Below, piece after piece: positions 50,542 to 59,643 of a DNA stretch of 64,000 nucleotides. The position numbers and the translations under genes are program-made. Source of the stretch: Pseudohalioglobus lutimaris (GTDB lineage: Bacteria > Pseudomonadota > Gammaproteobacteria > Pseudomonadales > Halieaceae); the NCBI RefSeq assembly GCF_002866825.1, contig NZ_PKUS01000003.1, positions 186,001-250,000 of the forward strand. The letters run 5' to 3'. Below the pieces are notes generated by a model that was not told where the DNA came from, made no database searches, and worked only from the letters and a program-made list of their open reading frames with translations. How positions within the stretch are numbered: the first letter of the stretch is position 1; the number at the start of each line of letters is the position of its first letter.

Positions 50542-51858
50542 TCACTCCTCAACAATACTGCCGTGGCGCTTTTTCAATAGCCCGGCGAAGTCATCAATAA
50601 TCGCTTCGGCAGTTGCCGGGGGCGGAGCTTCTTCGTTCTGGCCAGGCACTGCATTCGATGCGGGCTGTTGCTCCGCTGGGGCAGCGTGGCCTGGCAGTTG
50701 ATGCTCATCAAGGCCCAGTTGAAACTTCTCGTCTCCGGCATTGATGCTCAGGCGCAGGTTATACGCGAAGCGGGAGAGGCCGTGCTTGTCGGTGATGCGA
50801 AAGCGACGCGGGACTTGCTCGCCCGTTTCGTCCGCGTGCTCACTCAGACTACAGCCAAGCGAGCCGACTGTCTTTCCCGCAAGCTGCAAACCAGCGAGTG
50901 ATTCCAGCCCTCGATTACAGGCAGCGACAAACGCCTGGGTAGACACTTTTGCCGTCGACAAAGCGCCCTCACCCAGTTGGGTACTGAAATCACCGACCAG
51001 AATCTGCTCGGCCGCAGCCAATTCGAGCATACGCGCCAGCTCAATCGTCACATCGCCGACAATATAGCTGAACACCGTGGGGTTAATACCTTCCGCCTGG
51101 TAAAGCTCATAGTGGCCGCCTATATGAAAGCCGGAACGTATTACCGGTACCGTATTGCCGCGGGAAGCTGATCGCGCGGCGGCGTTATCCGCCACCACCA
51201 ACAACATGAAATAGAACAGATCAAGATTGGCCTCGGGCCCCAGGCTGCGATTCCAGATATAGTAGCCATCACCGGTGGTGGTTCGGGCGAAGTTAACCTC
51301 TATCCCGCGGGCCAGCAGCTTGTTATAGGCCGAGTTCAGCGTGTAGGAGAGGCTGTTCAGCTGGCTGGCCTGTTCGAATGGTGTGTACAGGGAGAACTCG
51401 ACAATATCGAATAACAACACCGCCCGGCTCTCCACATAACTCAAACCGTAGCGACGAATGAGCTGTTCTACCTGCTGCAGCACCTGCGGCTCTTCACTTA
51501 GCGGTGTATCCAGTTTGATAAACGTCGGGGAGATCTGAAGCCGGTCCGAGACTTCAAACATTTCTTCCCGGGTCATTCGCCTGTCGCCGGAAATCAGCTC
51601 GCGAATGAACAGTTCATTGCCCTTATTGTCCTCACCCAGGGCACAGTAGTTGCCGAGAAAATAGTGGGGCACAAAAATGACCAGCAGACCGCGTTCATCC
51701 GCACTCCAGCACAGCACGATATTCTGCCCCAGGCGCCATTGCTTGCGCAGTGTCTTTTCCAGGGTCTTGAGATTGCCCCGCTGTACCAGGGAGATCGCAT
51801 CTCCGCGGTTACTCGCGTTATCCTGGGACGCCGTCGCTGGTTTGTCGGGCTTAGTCAT
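50542..51858 (-). CDS. Class III nucleotide cyclase-like protein, divergent
   Basis: The 438-residue soluble protein has an unrecognised N-terminal domain (about 25-135) and a class III cyclase-like domain at about 145-330. The metal aspartates are present: Asp151 in LLFDIVEFS and Asp197 in TTTGDGYYIW. The substrate-specifying Lys is not obvious (RTTTGDG), and the usual VNxAARL helix is altered to VTIELARML. A proline/alanine-rich tail (about 375-420) follows. It may make a cyclic nucleotide or be a binding relative. It precedes rsmJ with only two codons between. I know no named homologue. Confidence 0.6.
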   Translation of the reverse strand: MTKPDKPATASQDNASNRGDAISLVQRGNLKTLEKTLRKQWRLGQNIVLCWSADERGLLVIFVPHYFLGNYCALGEDNKGNELFIRELISGDRRMTREEMFEVSDRLQISPTFIKLDTPLSEEPQVLQQVEQLIRRYGLSYVESRAVLLFDIVEFSLYTPFEQASQLNSLSYTLNSAYNKLLARGIEVNFARTTTGDGYYIWNRSLGPEANLDLFYFMLLVVADNAAARSASRGNTVPVIRSGFHIGGHYELYQAEGINPTVFSYIVGDVTIELARMLELAAAEQILVGDFSTQLGEGALSTAKVSTQAFVAACNRGLESLAGLQLAGKTVGSLGCSLSEHADETGEQVPRRFRITDKHGLSRFAYNLRLSINAGDEKFQLGLDEHQLPGHAAPAEQQPASNAVPGQNEEAPPPATAEAIIDDFAGLLKKRHGSIVEE

Positions 51859-51966
51859 TACGCTTTCCGATTTATCTCTCTGGCAGTGTTATTATAGGTA
51901 GCCAGGAGCGCTGCGGCTATGGGCAAATTACGTGGCGCCAGAAACCTCAACCCAAGGGAGTCAGCA

Positions 51967-52464
51967 ATGCCACGCTGGATACTGTTTGCTCTGCTACTGG
52001 CCACCTCAGGCGGATGCAGCAACTACGACCTGACGGTCAACGAAAAAGTGGTTTATACACCCCGCCCGCTGTTTTCTGATTTCACGGTGATAGACGATGG
52101 CCTGCGCACCTGCATCGAGCAGGCCATTATTGACCAGCAGGTAACCCGGCCCAACGAACTGCTGGTCCTCAACTGCAGCGCTGCTGAAATCGGCTCCCTT
52201 GACGGTCTGGGCCTGTTCACCGGGTTGCGCCAGCTTAGCCTGGCCTCCAACCAGATTGAGCATCTGCACCCCCTGGCAGCCCTGTCCTCCCTGGAAAGCC
52301 TGGACCTGACCAACAACCGCATTGTGGACCCTGTTGCACTCTATGAATTACTCTCGCTGCGCGTTCTGGACCTCTCCGGGAACCCGCAGTTGCAGTGCCC
52401 GGGGCGTAATGCGCTGTTCCAGCTTGATCAACTGATCTTGCCCGCACACTGCACCCGGCCATGA
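51967..52464 (+). CDS. Leucine-rich-repeat lipoprotein
   Basis: The 165-residue product has a signal peptide with lipobox TSGGC (Cys17). After a linker it carries about four leucine-rich repeats of the SDS22/internalin kind: LRQLSLASNQIEHL, LESLDLTNNRIVDP, LRVLDLSGN. It ends with a cysteine-containing cap. It should be a membrane-anchored periplasmic or outer-membrane binding protein; partner unknown. ATG 51967 is preceded by AAGGGAG. Its stop overlaps the lpxL-type start (ATGA), so the two are translationally coupled. Confidence 0.8.
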   Translation: MPRWILFALLLATSGGCSNYDLTVNEKVVYTPRPLFSDFTVIDDGLRTCIEQAIIDQQVTRPNELLVLNCSAAEIGSLDGLGLFTGLRQLSLASNQIEHLHPLAALSSLESLDLTNNRIVDPVALYELLSLRVLDLSGNPQLQCPGRNALFQLDQLILPAHCTRP

Positions 52465-53339
52465 TCTATCGCCTGATCAGCTACCTGCCCTTCCCCTTAC
52501 TCTATGCACTGGCGTGGGTAGGGTATGTGCTGCTTTATTACGTCTTCCGCTACCGCCGCGAGGTCGTGCGTAATAATTTGACCCGCGCCTTCCCGGATAA
52601 GTCCAGTGGCGAACTCAAGGCCACCGCAAGGCTGTTCTACCAGCGCATCAGCCAGGTGGCACTGGAGATCATCAAGGCACGGCGCATGCGGCCGGATGAC
52701 TTCCTGCAGCGCGTAAACATACTCAATCGTGACGTCCTGGAACAGCAAAGCGAGGGCTTTACACGGTCCGTCATCGTCCTCACCATTCACCAGGGTAACT
52801 GGGAGTGGATGCTGCACGGTGCCACTACCCACCTCAACATTCCCATAGACCCGGTTTACAAACCCCTGCATAACCAAACCGTTGACAAACTCATCTTTGA
52901 TATTCGCAGCCAGTTCGGGTCTCGCCCCCTGTCCATGAAGAGCGCGACCCGTGACATACTCCGCCGCCGGCGCGAGTTTCGCTTGTTTGTAATGGTGGCC
53001 GACCAGTCACCGATTCGCAGCGAACGCGGTTACTGGACCACTTTTATGAATCAGGAAGCCAATTTCTACCTGGGCGCGGAAACTATCGCAAAAATGACCG
53101 GTTTCCCTGTGGTCTTCGCACAATGTCGCCGTCGCCGCACGGGCTACTATGAAATCGAGTTCCACGAGGTCGCCAGCCCACCGTATGATAAAGAATCACA
53201 CCTCATCACCGATCGCTATGTAGAACTAGCCGAGGCATCCATTCGCAGCGAGCCGGAAAGCTGGCTGTGGAGCAACAGACGCTGGAAGCGCAACCGCGCC
53301 GAGGAAGCACAGCAGGAAGCCGAAGTAGAGGGGGCGTAA
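52461..53339 (+). CDS. Lipid A acyltransferase, LpxL/LpxM family
   Basis: The 292-residue member of the lysophospholipid-type acyltransferases has an N-terminal membrane helix (about 9-29) and the catalytic H-x4-E motif, His110 and Glu115 in TIHQGNWEW. It should add a secondary acyl chain to Kdo-lipid A or a related lipid. The choice between LpxL, LpxM or an aminoacyl-lipid acylating relative cannot be made. It overlaps the LRR lipoprotein gene by four bases. Confidence 0.88.
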   Translation: MIYRLISYLPFPLLYALAWVGYVLLYYVFRYRREVVRNNLTRAFPDKSSGELKATARLFYQRISQVALEIIKARRMRPDDFLQRVNILNRDVLEQQSEGFTRSVIVLTIHQGNWEWMLHGATTHLNIPIDPVYKPLHNQTVDKLIFDIRSQFGSRPLSMKSATRDILRRRREFRLFVMVADQSPIRSERGYWTTFMNQEANFYLGAETIAKMTGFPVVFAQCRRRRTGYYEIEFHEVASPPYDKESHLITDRYVELAEASIRSEPESWLWSNRRWKRNRAEEAQQEAEVEGA

Positions 53340-53358
53340 CCGTGCGCACTCAGCAGGA

Positions 53359-54117
53359 TCAGACCTGAAGCCAGTCGAACCCTTCGTCCTGCTGCGCCCA
53401 GACCACTCTCTCGAGAGAGTCCAGGACCTCGCACAATGCCCGTTCGGCACTGTCGCGGGAGTTATTGTTTTCACTGATGTGGGCCACTACCAGGTTATTC
53501 AGCGCGCCGGCACAGTCCAGCTGGCGCAGCAACCCGGCAGCCTGCTCATTGTTTAGATGCCCCCAGTCGCCACCCACCCTGCTTTTCAGGTGCGGGGGGT
53601 ATTTGCCCAGCAGCAACATATCCGAGTCGTGATTAAATTCCAGTAGCAGGCTGTCACAGCCACGGTAGCTGTCCACCACGTGGGGGGTCACACAGCCCAG
53701 GTCCGTAAGCACACCGAGAGACCTTCCCGCGGCGGACAGGCGAAACTGGCAAGGCTCGACGGCATCATGAGGCACCGCCACGGTTTGTACGCTGATCTGG
53801 CCAATATCAAACTGATCATCACAGTTAAAACAGCAGAATGTATGACTGCCATCACAGCGTCCACTGGAGGCCGTGCCATGGGTGAGGTACACAGGGATAT
53901 TGTGGCGCCGTGAAAGCCGGGCCACGCCGGCACAGTGATCGCTATGCTCATGTGTGACCAGAATGGCCTGCAACTGATCGGGCTGCAGACCCAGGCGGGC
54001 CATACGTCGCGTGGTTTCCCGCACGGAGAAGCCACAATCGATCATCAACAGTGTCTCTCCGGACTGCACCAGGGTTGCATTGCCCTTGCTGCCGGAGCCG
54101 AGTGAGGCAAAACGCAT
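53359..54117 (-). CDS. Metallo-beta-lactamase-fold hydrolase
   Basis: The 252-residue protein has the HxHxDH motif (THEHSDH, 55-61) and further metal-binding histidines (VPHDAVEP, VVAHIS). It resembles the YycJ/WalJ-like group of MBL proteins, with possible nuclease or phosphodiesterase activity. It lies downstream of bamC and dapA on the same strand with an eight-base gap, a neighbourhood common in Pseudomonas-like genomes. ATG 54117 is chosen over GTG 54120. Confidence 0.85.
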   Translation of the reverse strand: MRFASLGSGSKGNATLVQSGETLLMIDCGFSVRETTRRMARLGLQPDQLQAILVTHEHSDHCAGVARLSRRHNIPVYLTHGTASSGRCDGSHTFCCFNCDDQFDIGQISVQTVAVPHDAVEPCQFRLSAAGRSLGVLTDLGCVTPHVVDSYRGCDSLLLEFNHDSDMLLLGKYPPHLKSRVGGDWGHLNNEQAAGLLRQLDCAGALNNLVVAHISENNNSRDSAERALCEVLDSLERVVWAQQDEGFDWLQV

Positions 54118-54124
54118 CACCGGG

Positions 54125-55180
54125 CTAGTTGATATTGCCCTTGATCAGCGACAGTAATGCCTGCTGGTCACGAACCGCCAGCTCTGCCTCCTGTTCCTGC
54201 GCACGAAGATAAATATGAATACCGGACTCGCCCCTGTCTTCGATTGACACGACAAAGCGCTCTCCCGCCTGTGGGTGCACGTCCTCGGAGCCCCATAGCC
54301 AGTCGAACCAGCCCTCTTCCTCACCGGATTCGGGCCCGAGGAAGACCGTATAGAAGGTTCCCTGGCTGCGATCACGGTCGGTAATTTCGAACGTGGATTT
54401 CTCTAGCGCCCTGCCCAGGGAAGCCCAGGCACGATCGAAGGGGAGTAGCAGCTGCAGATAGGGCTCTCCGCCCGCGCTTTCCTGCAGGGTGATACGCCCG
54501 CCGGCGCTGATACCTTGCTCGGCGACCATGGAGACTGGCGCCGCTTCCGCGCTATTGGCGATAAACTGCGCCAGCGTGCGCAGCATCTCCGATTCCTGGT
54601 CCAGATCATCAGAACGCGCTGGCCACACATTCACATCGCCGGCCTGGTTCTGCTGCAACACGTGCAATTCACTGGTGCCACGTTGCACGCCCTGTTCTAT
54701 GCGCATGCGGAAGCGGCTGCCCATCGGCGCCCCCTCAAGCTGCAACCAGCCCGTTTCCAGTATACCGGCCCGGGCATCCACCCTGGCCAAACCAATACCC
54801 GAGCTGGTCAGGAAGCTGCGCACCTGGGGCCAGACCTGACCCGGCGCTTCAGCGACCAGCGCCCAGCTCTCATCGCCAAGCCGCTGAATGCGCACTGTCT
54901 CGTCCTCGGCATTGCCAACCAGCGGCGTAGGCCGCGGCACTTCGAATTCAGCAGAGCTGACTACGCCACCTGTTGTAGCCGGTACGGGGTAGATCTCCTG
55001 CAAGGCATCGGTACTCTTGCCCTCCGGCACGGCAATCACCGGCATGTCGGGCGCTCGCTTATAGTCCTCGGAGGCATCGCGAAATACCCCCTGGTCGCCA
55101 AACAGGTAGCCGCAGCCTGTCGTCGATGCCAGCATCAGGGCGATCAGGGCCCAGCGTCCGGTGATTACTGTCTTTATCAT
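54125..55180 (-). CDS. bamC: Outer membrane assembly lipoprotein BamC
   Basis: The 351-residue lipoprotein has a signal ending STTGCG (Cys23), the unstructured N-terminal stretch that binds BamD ([16 protein letters not shown]), and two helix-grip domains. It is an accessory part of the BAM complex that folds outer-membrane beta-barrels. Its ATG overlaps the dapA stop by four bases, the conserved dapA-bamC pair. Confidence 0.92.
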   Translation of the reverse strand: MIKTVITGRWALIALMLASTTGCGYLFGDQGVFRDASEDYKRAPDMPVIAVPEGKSTDALQEIYPVPATTGGVVSSAEFEVPRPTPLVGNAEDETVRIQRLGDESWALVAEAPGQVWPQVRSFLTSSGIGLARVDARAGILETGWLQLEGAPMGSRFRMRIEQGVQRGTSELHVLQQNQAGDVNVWPARSDDLDQESEMLRTLAQFIANSAEAAPVSMVAEQGISAGGRITLQESAGGEPYLQLLLPFDRAWASLGRALEKSTFEITDRDRSQGTFYTVFLGPESGEEEGWFDWLWGSEDVHPQAGERFVVSIEDRGESGIHIYLRAQEQEAELAVRDQQALLSLIKGNIN

Positions 55181-56049
55181 TGTGCTACCGCCTTCAGGGC
55201 CGAGGCGACCTCTCCGTGATAGACCGGGGCGAGCGGGGTAAGCGGCAGACGTATACCCTCACCGATCAGGCCCTGCTGCTGCAGCGCCCACTTGACCGGG
55301 ATAGGGTTGGCCTCAAGGAACAGCGCGCGATTCAGCGGATCCAACTGAGCGTTAATCGCACTTGCCCCCTCGCGGTCTCCTGCCAGGGCCAGCCGGCACA
55401 TCTCTGCCATCTGCACCGGGGCCACATTTGCAGTCACGGATATATTACCCTTGCCGCCGGCCAGCATCAGCTCCATGGCGGTGGCGTCGTCTCCTGAGTA
55501 AATGGCAATCTGTTGGCCGCAGCGCGCGATCAGTTCGCGACCGCGGTCCAGGTCGCCAGTGGCGTCCTTGATGCCGATGATATTGCGTAGGCCAACCAGC
55601 CGCTCCACGGTGTCATTGCGCATGTCTACCGCCGTGCGCCCCGGTACGTTGTACAGGACCTGCGGCACATCCACCGCTTCGGCTATCGCCTTGAAATGCA
55701 GATAGAGGCCTTCCTGGGTTGGCCGGTTGTAGTAAGGGGTCACCAGCAAACAGGCGTCGGCACCCGCGTCGGCGGCCGCCCGGGTCAACTCAATAGCTTC
55801 CCATGTGGCGTTGGCACCCGTGCCCGCCAGAATGGGTATTCGCCCGCCCACTTTCTGCACGCAGTGTTTGATCACCTCACAATGCTCTGGAACGCTGAGG
55901 GTCGCGCTTTCGCCGGTGGTACCCACGGCGCCAATGGCCCCGGTGCCTGCCGCGATATGCAGGTCCAGAAGCCGATCAAGCGCTTCCCAGTCGACGCTGC
56001 CATCGCTGTGCATGGGCGTAACAAGGGCGACAATGCTGCCGGTAATCAT
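55177..56049 (-). CDS. dapA: 4-hydroxy-tetrahydrodipicolinate synthase
   Basis: The 290-residue TIM-barrel aldolase condenses pyruvate with aspartate semialdehyde. The Schiff-base lysine is Lys161 ([10 protein letters not shown]), Tyr133 lies in VLYNVPGRT, and GTTGES is at 43-48, matching E. coli numbering. The start ATG 56049 gives [13 protein letters not shown]; an upstream ATG adds 22 unconserved residues. It is coupled to bamC. With dapD and dapE at 47-49 kb it supplies diaminopimelate. Confidence 0.97.
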   Translation of the reverse strand: MITGSIVALVTPMHSDGSVDWEALDRLLDLHIAAGTGAIGAVGTTGESATLSVPEHCEVIKHCVQKVGGRIPILAGTGANATWEAIELTRAAADAGADACLLVTPYYNRPTQEGLYLHFKAIAEAVDVPQVLYNVPGRTAVDMRNDTVERLVGLRNIIGIKDATGDLDRGRELIARCGQQIAIYSGDDATAMELMLAGGKGNISVTANVAPVQMAEMCRLALAGDREGASAINAQLDPLNRALFLEANPIPVKWALQQQGLIGEGIRLPLTPLAPVYHGEVASALKAVAQ

Positions 56050-56204
56050 CCGCAATTCTCCGAAAAATCTGGCGGAACAGCTCTGTTTCCGGCCGTCCGC
56101 GAGGAAGTTCGCCATTATCCATGACGGAGCGTGGATGACAACCGGCTTGGGCTAAATTAGGCAGGCCTGTTATCCTTGGTTCGATCTGTTTTGGAGGCCT
56201 GCCT

Positions 56205-56711
56205 ATGCTATTCCTGCGAACCCTCACCGGTCTGGCCCTGTTGCTGGGGCTGGCCGTATCAACCCCGGGCAACGCCCAGGGCGAAGCATTCATCAGCGAC
56301 CTGTCCTACCTGGACCGCCAATTCATGCAACAGCAGCGAGAGTCACTGGATGACCTGGCAGCGCGCAATCTCGGTAATCAGTTCAGCGGCGAACGGGATC
56401 GGGACCTGGCATTGCTGCAACGAATGCTGGATGAGGGACTGGTGCGCGATGACCAGACCCGCGAACTTCAAGCCATGGGCATCATCATGGGCGACCTGCT
56501 GGCCGCTGAGCTGGGCCTTGACTGGGTCATCTACGAAGACAGGCTGGGTCGCACCCGGGCCCTGCGTTACAAGAGCAGCGACAACTACCTCTTCCCGGTG
56601 ACGATGATTGCGCGGCGCCGGGAGGCGGGCAACCGAACGCCAGTTATCGAGGTCTATCGCAAGGCACAGGAGAGCTTGAGTGCGGTAATACCCGCCCTGC
56701 CCTTTCGTTAA
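56205..56711 (+). CDS. Exported DUF3806-type protein
   Basis: The 168-residue protein has a signal peptide (about 1-24, ending GNAQ), a helical middle (QRESLDDLAARNLG) and a C-terminal part with the DUF3806-like pattern GLDWVIYEDRLGRTRALRY and VTMIARRREAG. Function unknown. It lies 60 bases upstream of the MCE operon on the same strand and could be cotranscribed, but no functional link is known. Confidence 0.65.
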   Translation: MLFLRTLTGLALLLGLAVSTPGNAQGEAFISDLSYLDRQFMQQQRESLDDLAARNLGNQFSGERDRDLALLQRMLDEGLVRDDQTRELQAMGIIMGDLLAAELGLDWVIYEDRLGRTRALRYKSSDNYLFPVTMIARRREAGNRTPVIEVYRKAQESLSAVIPALPFR

Positions 56712-56771
56712 ATCGACATCCGGTCGGTTCAGGCCTTAAACTGTGTCCTGCCCCAGCCTGACAAGGTACCA

Positions 56772-57902
56772 ATGACGCAACAATCACCAGGGTTCGACCT
56801 GATCACCCGGGATCGCGACAGCGCGGTGCTGATGATCAGTGGCGACTGGATCCAGGGCAACTCGCACCAGGACTTCCAGTCACTCAAGGAGGACTTGTGC
56901 TGCATCGTTGCGCCTGAACTGATAGTCGATGGTGAACAACTGGGGCAGTGGGATTCCGTGCTGATGGCATTTCTGCTGCAGTGCTATAACCAGTGCCGTG
57001 ACGACGGTATCGCCTTTTCCATGCGCAACGTCCCGGCCAACGTAAACCAGTTACTGGAGGTTGCCAGCACCGTACCGACACATGACCCCGGCGCAGCACC
57101 GGGCAGTTCCTGGCGCGACTGGTTTGACCCGGAACACTTGTTGCGCCAGTTGCGCAGTGCCACTGTGGATTCGCTGGCGTTCATCGGCGAGCTCTGCATC
57201 GCCCTCTCACGACTGGTTATCGGTCAGGCCAGCACGCGATTCTCCGATTTCCGCCACTTCTGCTACCAGGCCGGACCGAATGCCTTCGCCATTATCAGCC
57301 TGACCAGCGTTCTGGTTGGTATGATCCTGGCCTACCTGGGTGCGGTGCAGTTGCAACAGTTCGGCGCAGAGATCTACGTCGCTGACCTGGTGGTCATTGG
57401 GATGCTCAGGGAGATGGGCGTATTGATGACTGCGGTGGTCATGGCTGGCCGCACCGGCGCCGCCTACGCGGCACAACTGGGCACCATGCAAACCAACGAG
57501 GAAATCGATGCAATCACCACAATGGGCATTTCCCCTATGGAGTTCCTGGTGGTGCCGCGAATATTGGCGCTGGTGGTGATGATGCCACTGCTCACGCTGT
57601 ACGCCAACCTGCTGGGGGTCATCGGCGGCGGCATTGTCGCCGGGGGCATGGGTATCACGCCTTTGATGTATATTGCGCAGGGCGAGGGGGCAGTGGCGTT
57701 GAACCACCTCTGCGTGGGCCTGATCAAGAGTGTCGTCTTTGGACTACTGATTGCCGTGGCCGGCTGTCGCTCGGGCATCAACAGCGGGCGCAGCTCAGCT
57801 GCTGTGGGTCAGGCCGCAACCGAGGCCGTGGTTACCGCTGTGGTCTACCTGATCGTTGCCGACGCGGCCATCAACATTATCTTTCAACAGCTGGATATCT
57901 GA
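56772..57902 (+). CDS. MlaE-family ABC permease with N-terminal STAS-like domain
   Basis: The 376-residue protein has two parts. Residues about 8-105 form a STAS-like domain (AVLMISGDWIQGN, WDSVLMAFLLQC), similar in kind to MlaB. Residues about 125-376 are the MlaE permease with several helices and the family EE motif (MQTNEEIDAITTMGI). It forms the membrane core of an MCE lipid transporter with the ATPase and MCE protein encoded next. Stop and next start overlap (TGATG). Confidence 0.9.
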   Translation: MTQQSPGFDLITRDRDSAVLMISGDWIQGNSHQDFQSLKEDLCCIVAPELIVDGEQLGQWDSVLMAFLLQCYNQCRDDGIAFSMRNVPANVNQLLEVASTVPTHDPGAAPGSSWRDWFDPEHLLRQLRSATVDSLAFIGELCIALSRLVIGQASTRFSDFRHFCYQAGPNAFAIISLTSVLVGMILAYLGAVQLQQFGAEIYVADLVVIGMLREMGVLMTAVVMAGRTGAAYAAQLGTMQTNEEIDAITTMGISPMEFLVVPRILALVVMMPLLTLYANLLGVIGGGIVAGGMGITPLMYIAQGEGAVALNHLCVGLIKSVVFGLLIAVAGCRSGINSGRSSAAVGQAATEAVVTAVVYLIVADAAINIIFQQLDI

Positions 57903-58678
57903 TGAGCGAACCCCACATCAGCGTCCGCAACCTGACCATGGCTTACGGTTCTCGCGTCATCCAGTCCAATCTTGAGTTCGATATCAATCGCGGCGACATT
58001 TTCGTGATCATGGGCGGCAGCGGCTGCGGTAAAAGTACACTACTCAAACATATGCTCGGCCTGCTCTCTCCCGCGGCCGGGGACATACTCTACGACGGAC
58101 AGAGTTTTTTTGCTGCCAGCGAGGAGCAGCAGGACGCCATGCGCAGGCGCTGGGGCATCACCTACCAGAGCGGAGGCCTGTTCAGCGCCATGACCCTGGC
58201 GGAAAATGTCGGTCTGCCACTACAGCTCTACACGCCCTACTCGGCGGCAGATCGCGCCGACATCATCGCCTACAAACTGGCCCTGGTTGGTTTGGCGGGC
58301 TATCAGAACTACTACCCGTCCGAAATCAGCGGCGGCATGCGCAAGCGCGCCGCCCTGGCCAGGGCCATTGCCCTGGACCCGGAGATCCTGTTTTTTGATG
58401 AACCCTCCGCGGGGCTGGACCCGATCAGTTCAAGCCTGCTCGATGAACTGATCGTACAGCTGCAGAGCAGCACCGGTGCCACCGTGGTGATGGTTACCCA
58501 TGAGCTGCCGAGCATCTTTGCAATTGCCACCAATTCGGTGTATCTGGATGCCACCAGCAAAACCATGATTGCCTATGGTGATCCCAAAATACTGCGTGAC
58601 CACAGCGACCAGCCCGTGGTGCGTCAATTCCTGGCCCGCGAGGCGAGCAGCAGCGCGACTGCAGAGGAACCCTCATGA
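57902..58678 (+). CDS. MlaF-like ABC ATPase of the MCE operon
   Basis: The 258-residue ATPase has Walker A GGSGCGKST (38-46), the signature ISGGMRKRAALARA and Walker B ILFFDEPSAGLDP. It powers the STAS-permease. It overlaps the MCE gene by four bases (ATGA). Confidence 0.93.
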   Translation: MSEPHISVRNLTMAYGSRVIQSNLEFDINRGDIFVIMGGSGCGKSTLLKHMLGLLSPAAGDILYDGQSFFAASEEQQDAMRRRWGITYQSGGLFSAMTLAENVGLPLQLYTPYSAADRADIIAYKLALVGLAGYQNYYPSEISGGMRKRAALARAIALDPEILFFDEPSAGLDPISSSLLDELIVQLQSSTGATVVMVTHELPSIFAIATNSVYLDATSKTMIAYGDPKILRDHSDQPVVRQFLAREASSSATAEEPS

Positions 58679-59643
58679 GTGAAAAACCCAACACGGTGGC
58701 GATAGGCGCCTTCGTAATCGGCGCCCTGCTTATCGGCGTGACCACGATTATCTTTGCCCTCGGAACGGGCTTCGGGAAGGACAGCAGCAAGGTGGTTATG
58801 GTCTTCGAGGGTTCGGTGAAGGGCCTCAATGTGGGTGCTTCCGTGGCACTGCGCGGCGTACAGATCGGCCAGGTAACCGATGTGGAACTGATCCTGGACT
58901 CGGACACGGTGGAATTGATCATGCTGGTGGAGGCGGAGATCCAGGGCGACAATATCCGCCGCAGTGGCTCCAACGCAGAGAACCTCACCGAAGAGTTGAT
59001 CTCGCACGGCCTGCGCGCCCAGCTCAACACCCAGAGTCTGCTCACCGGATTACTCTATGTGCAGTTGGACTTTCATCCGGACAGCGCACTGATCCTGGCA
59101 CCGATAGACTCGCCTTACCTGCAGATACCTACCATTCCCACGGAACTGGAGCGAATCACCCGCAGGCTGGAATCCATCGACTTTTCCAAGGTTGCCGGTG
59201 ACCTGGAGTCCATCGCCAGCGGCGTGAACACGTTCGTCAACAGCCATAGTTTCCAGGACCTGCCCGGTCAACTACAGGAGACTCTGGCGTCAGTGAACGA
59301 ACTCAGCACCCGACTGGGGGGGCAACTCGCCAGCTCGGGCCCCAAACTGGATGCCCTGCTGGACGGCGCCAGCGACACCGTCAGTCTGGCAAATGCCGAA
59401 ATACCACAGCTGTCCCTGCTGGTTAACCAGAACCTCGCGCTGCTTGCAGACGCGATCAAGGCATTTGAAGCGGGTATGCAGGATTTTGAGGGACTGGTGG
59501 ACTACGACTCCGCCACGATTTATGAACTCAATCGCGCCCTGCGTGAATTGGGCCAGGCCGGGCGGGCGTTGCAGCAGCTGGGCCAGTCGCTGGAGGAGCA
59601 CCCGGAGTCACTCATCCGGGGAAGAAGTGGAGACGCAAAATGA
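58675..59643 (+). CDS. MCE-domain (MlaD-like) membrane protein
   Basis: The 322-residue protein has one N-terminal helix (about 8-30), an MCE domain at about 38-120 (GSVKGLNVGASVALRGVQIGQV), and a long helical C-terminal part. The length exceeds E. coli MlaD (183), so it could form a longer periplasmic tunnel. It presumably binds and passes lipids. It overlaps both neighbours by four bases. Confidence 0.92.
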   Translation: MSEKPNTVAIGAFVIGALLIGVTTIIFALGTGFGKDSSKVVMVFEGSVKGLNVGASVALRGVQIGQVTDVELILDSDTVELIMLVEAEIQGDNIRRSGSNAENLTEELISHGLRAQLNTQSLLTGLLYVQLDFHPDSALILAPIDSPYLQIPTIPTELERITRRLESIDFSKVAGDLESIASGVNTFVNSHSFQDLPGQLQETLASVNELSTRLGGQLASSGPKLDALLDGASDTVSLANAEIPQLSLLVNQNLALLADAIKAFEAGMQDFEGLVDYDSATIYELNRALRELGQAGRALQQLGQSLEEHPESLIRGRSGDAK

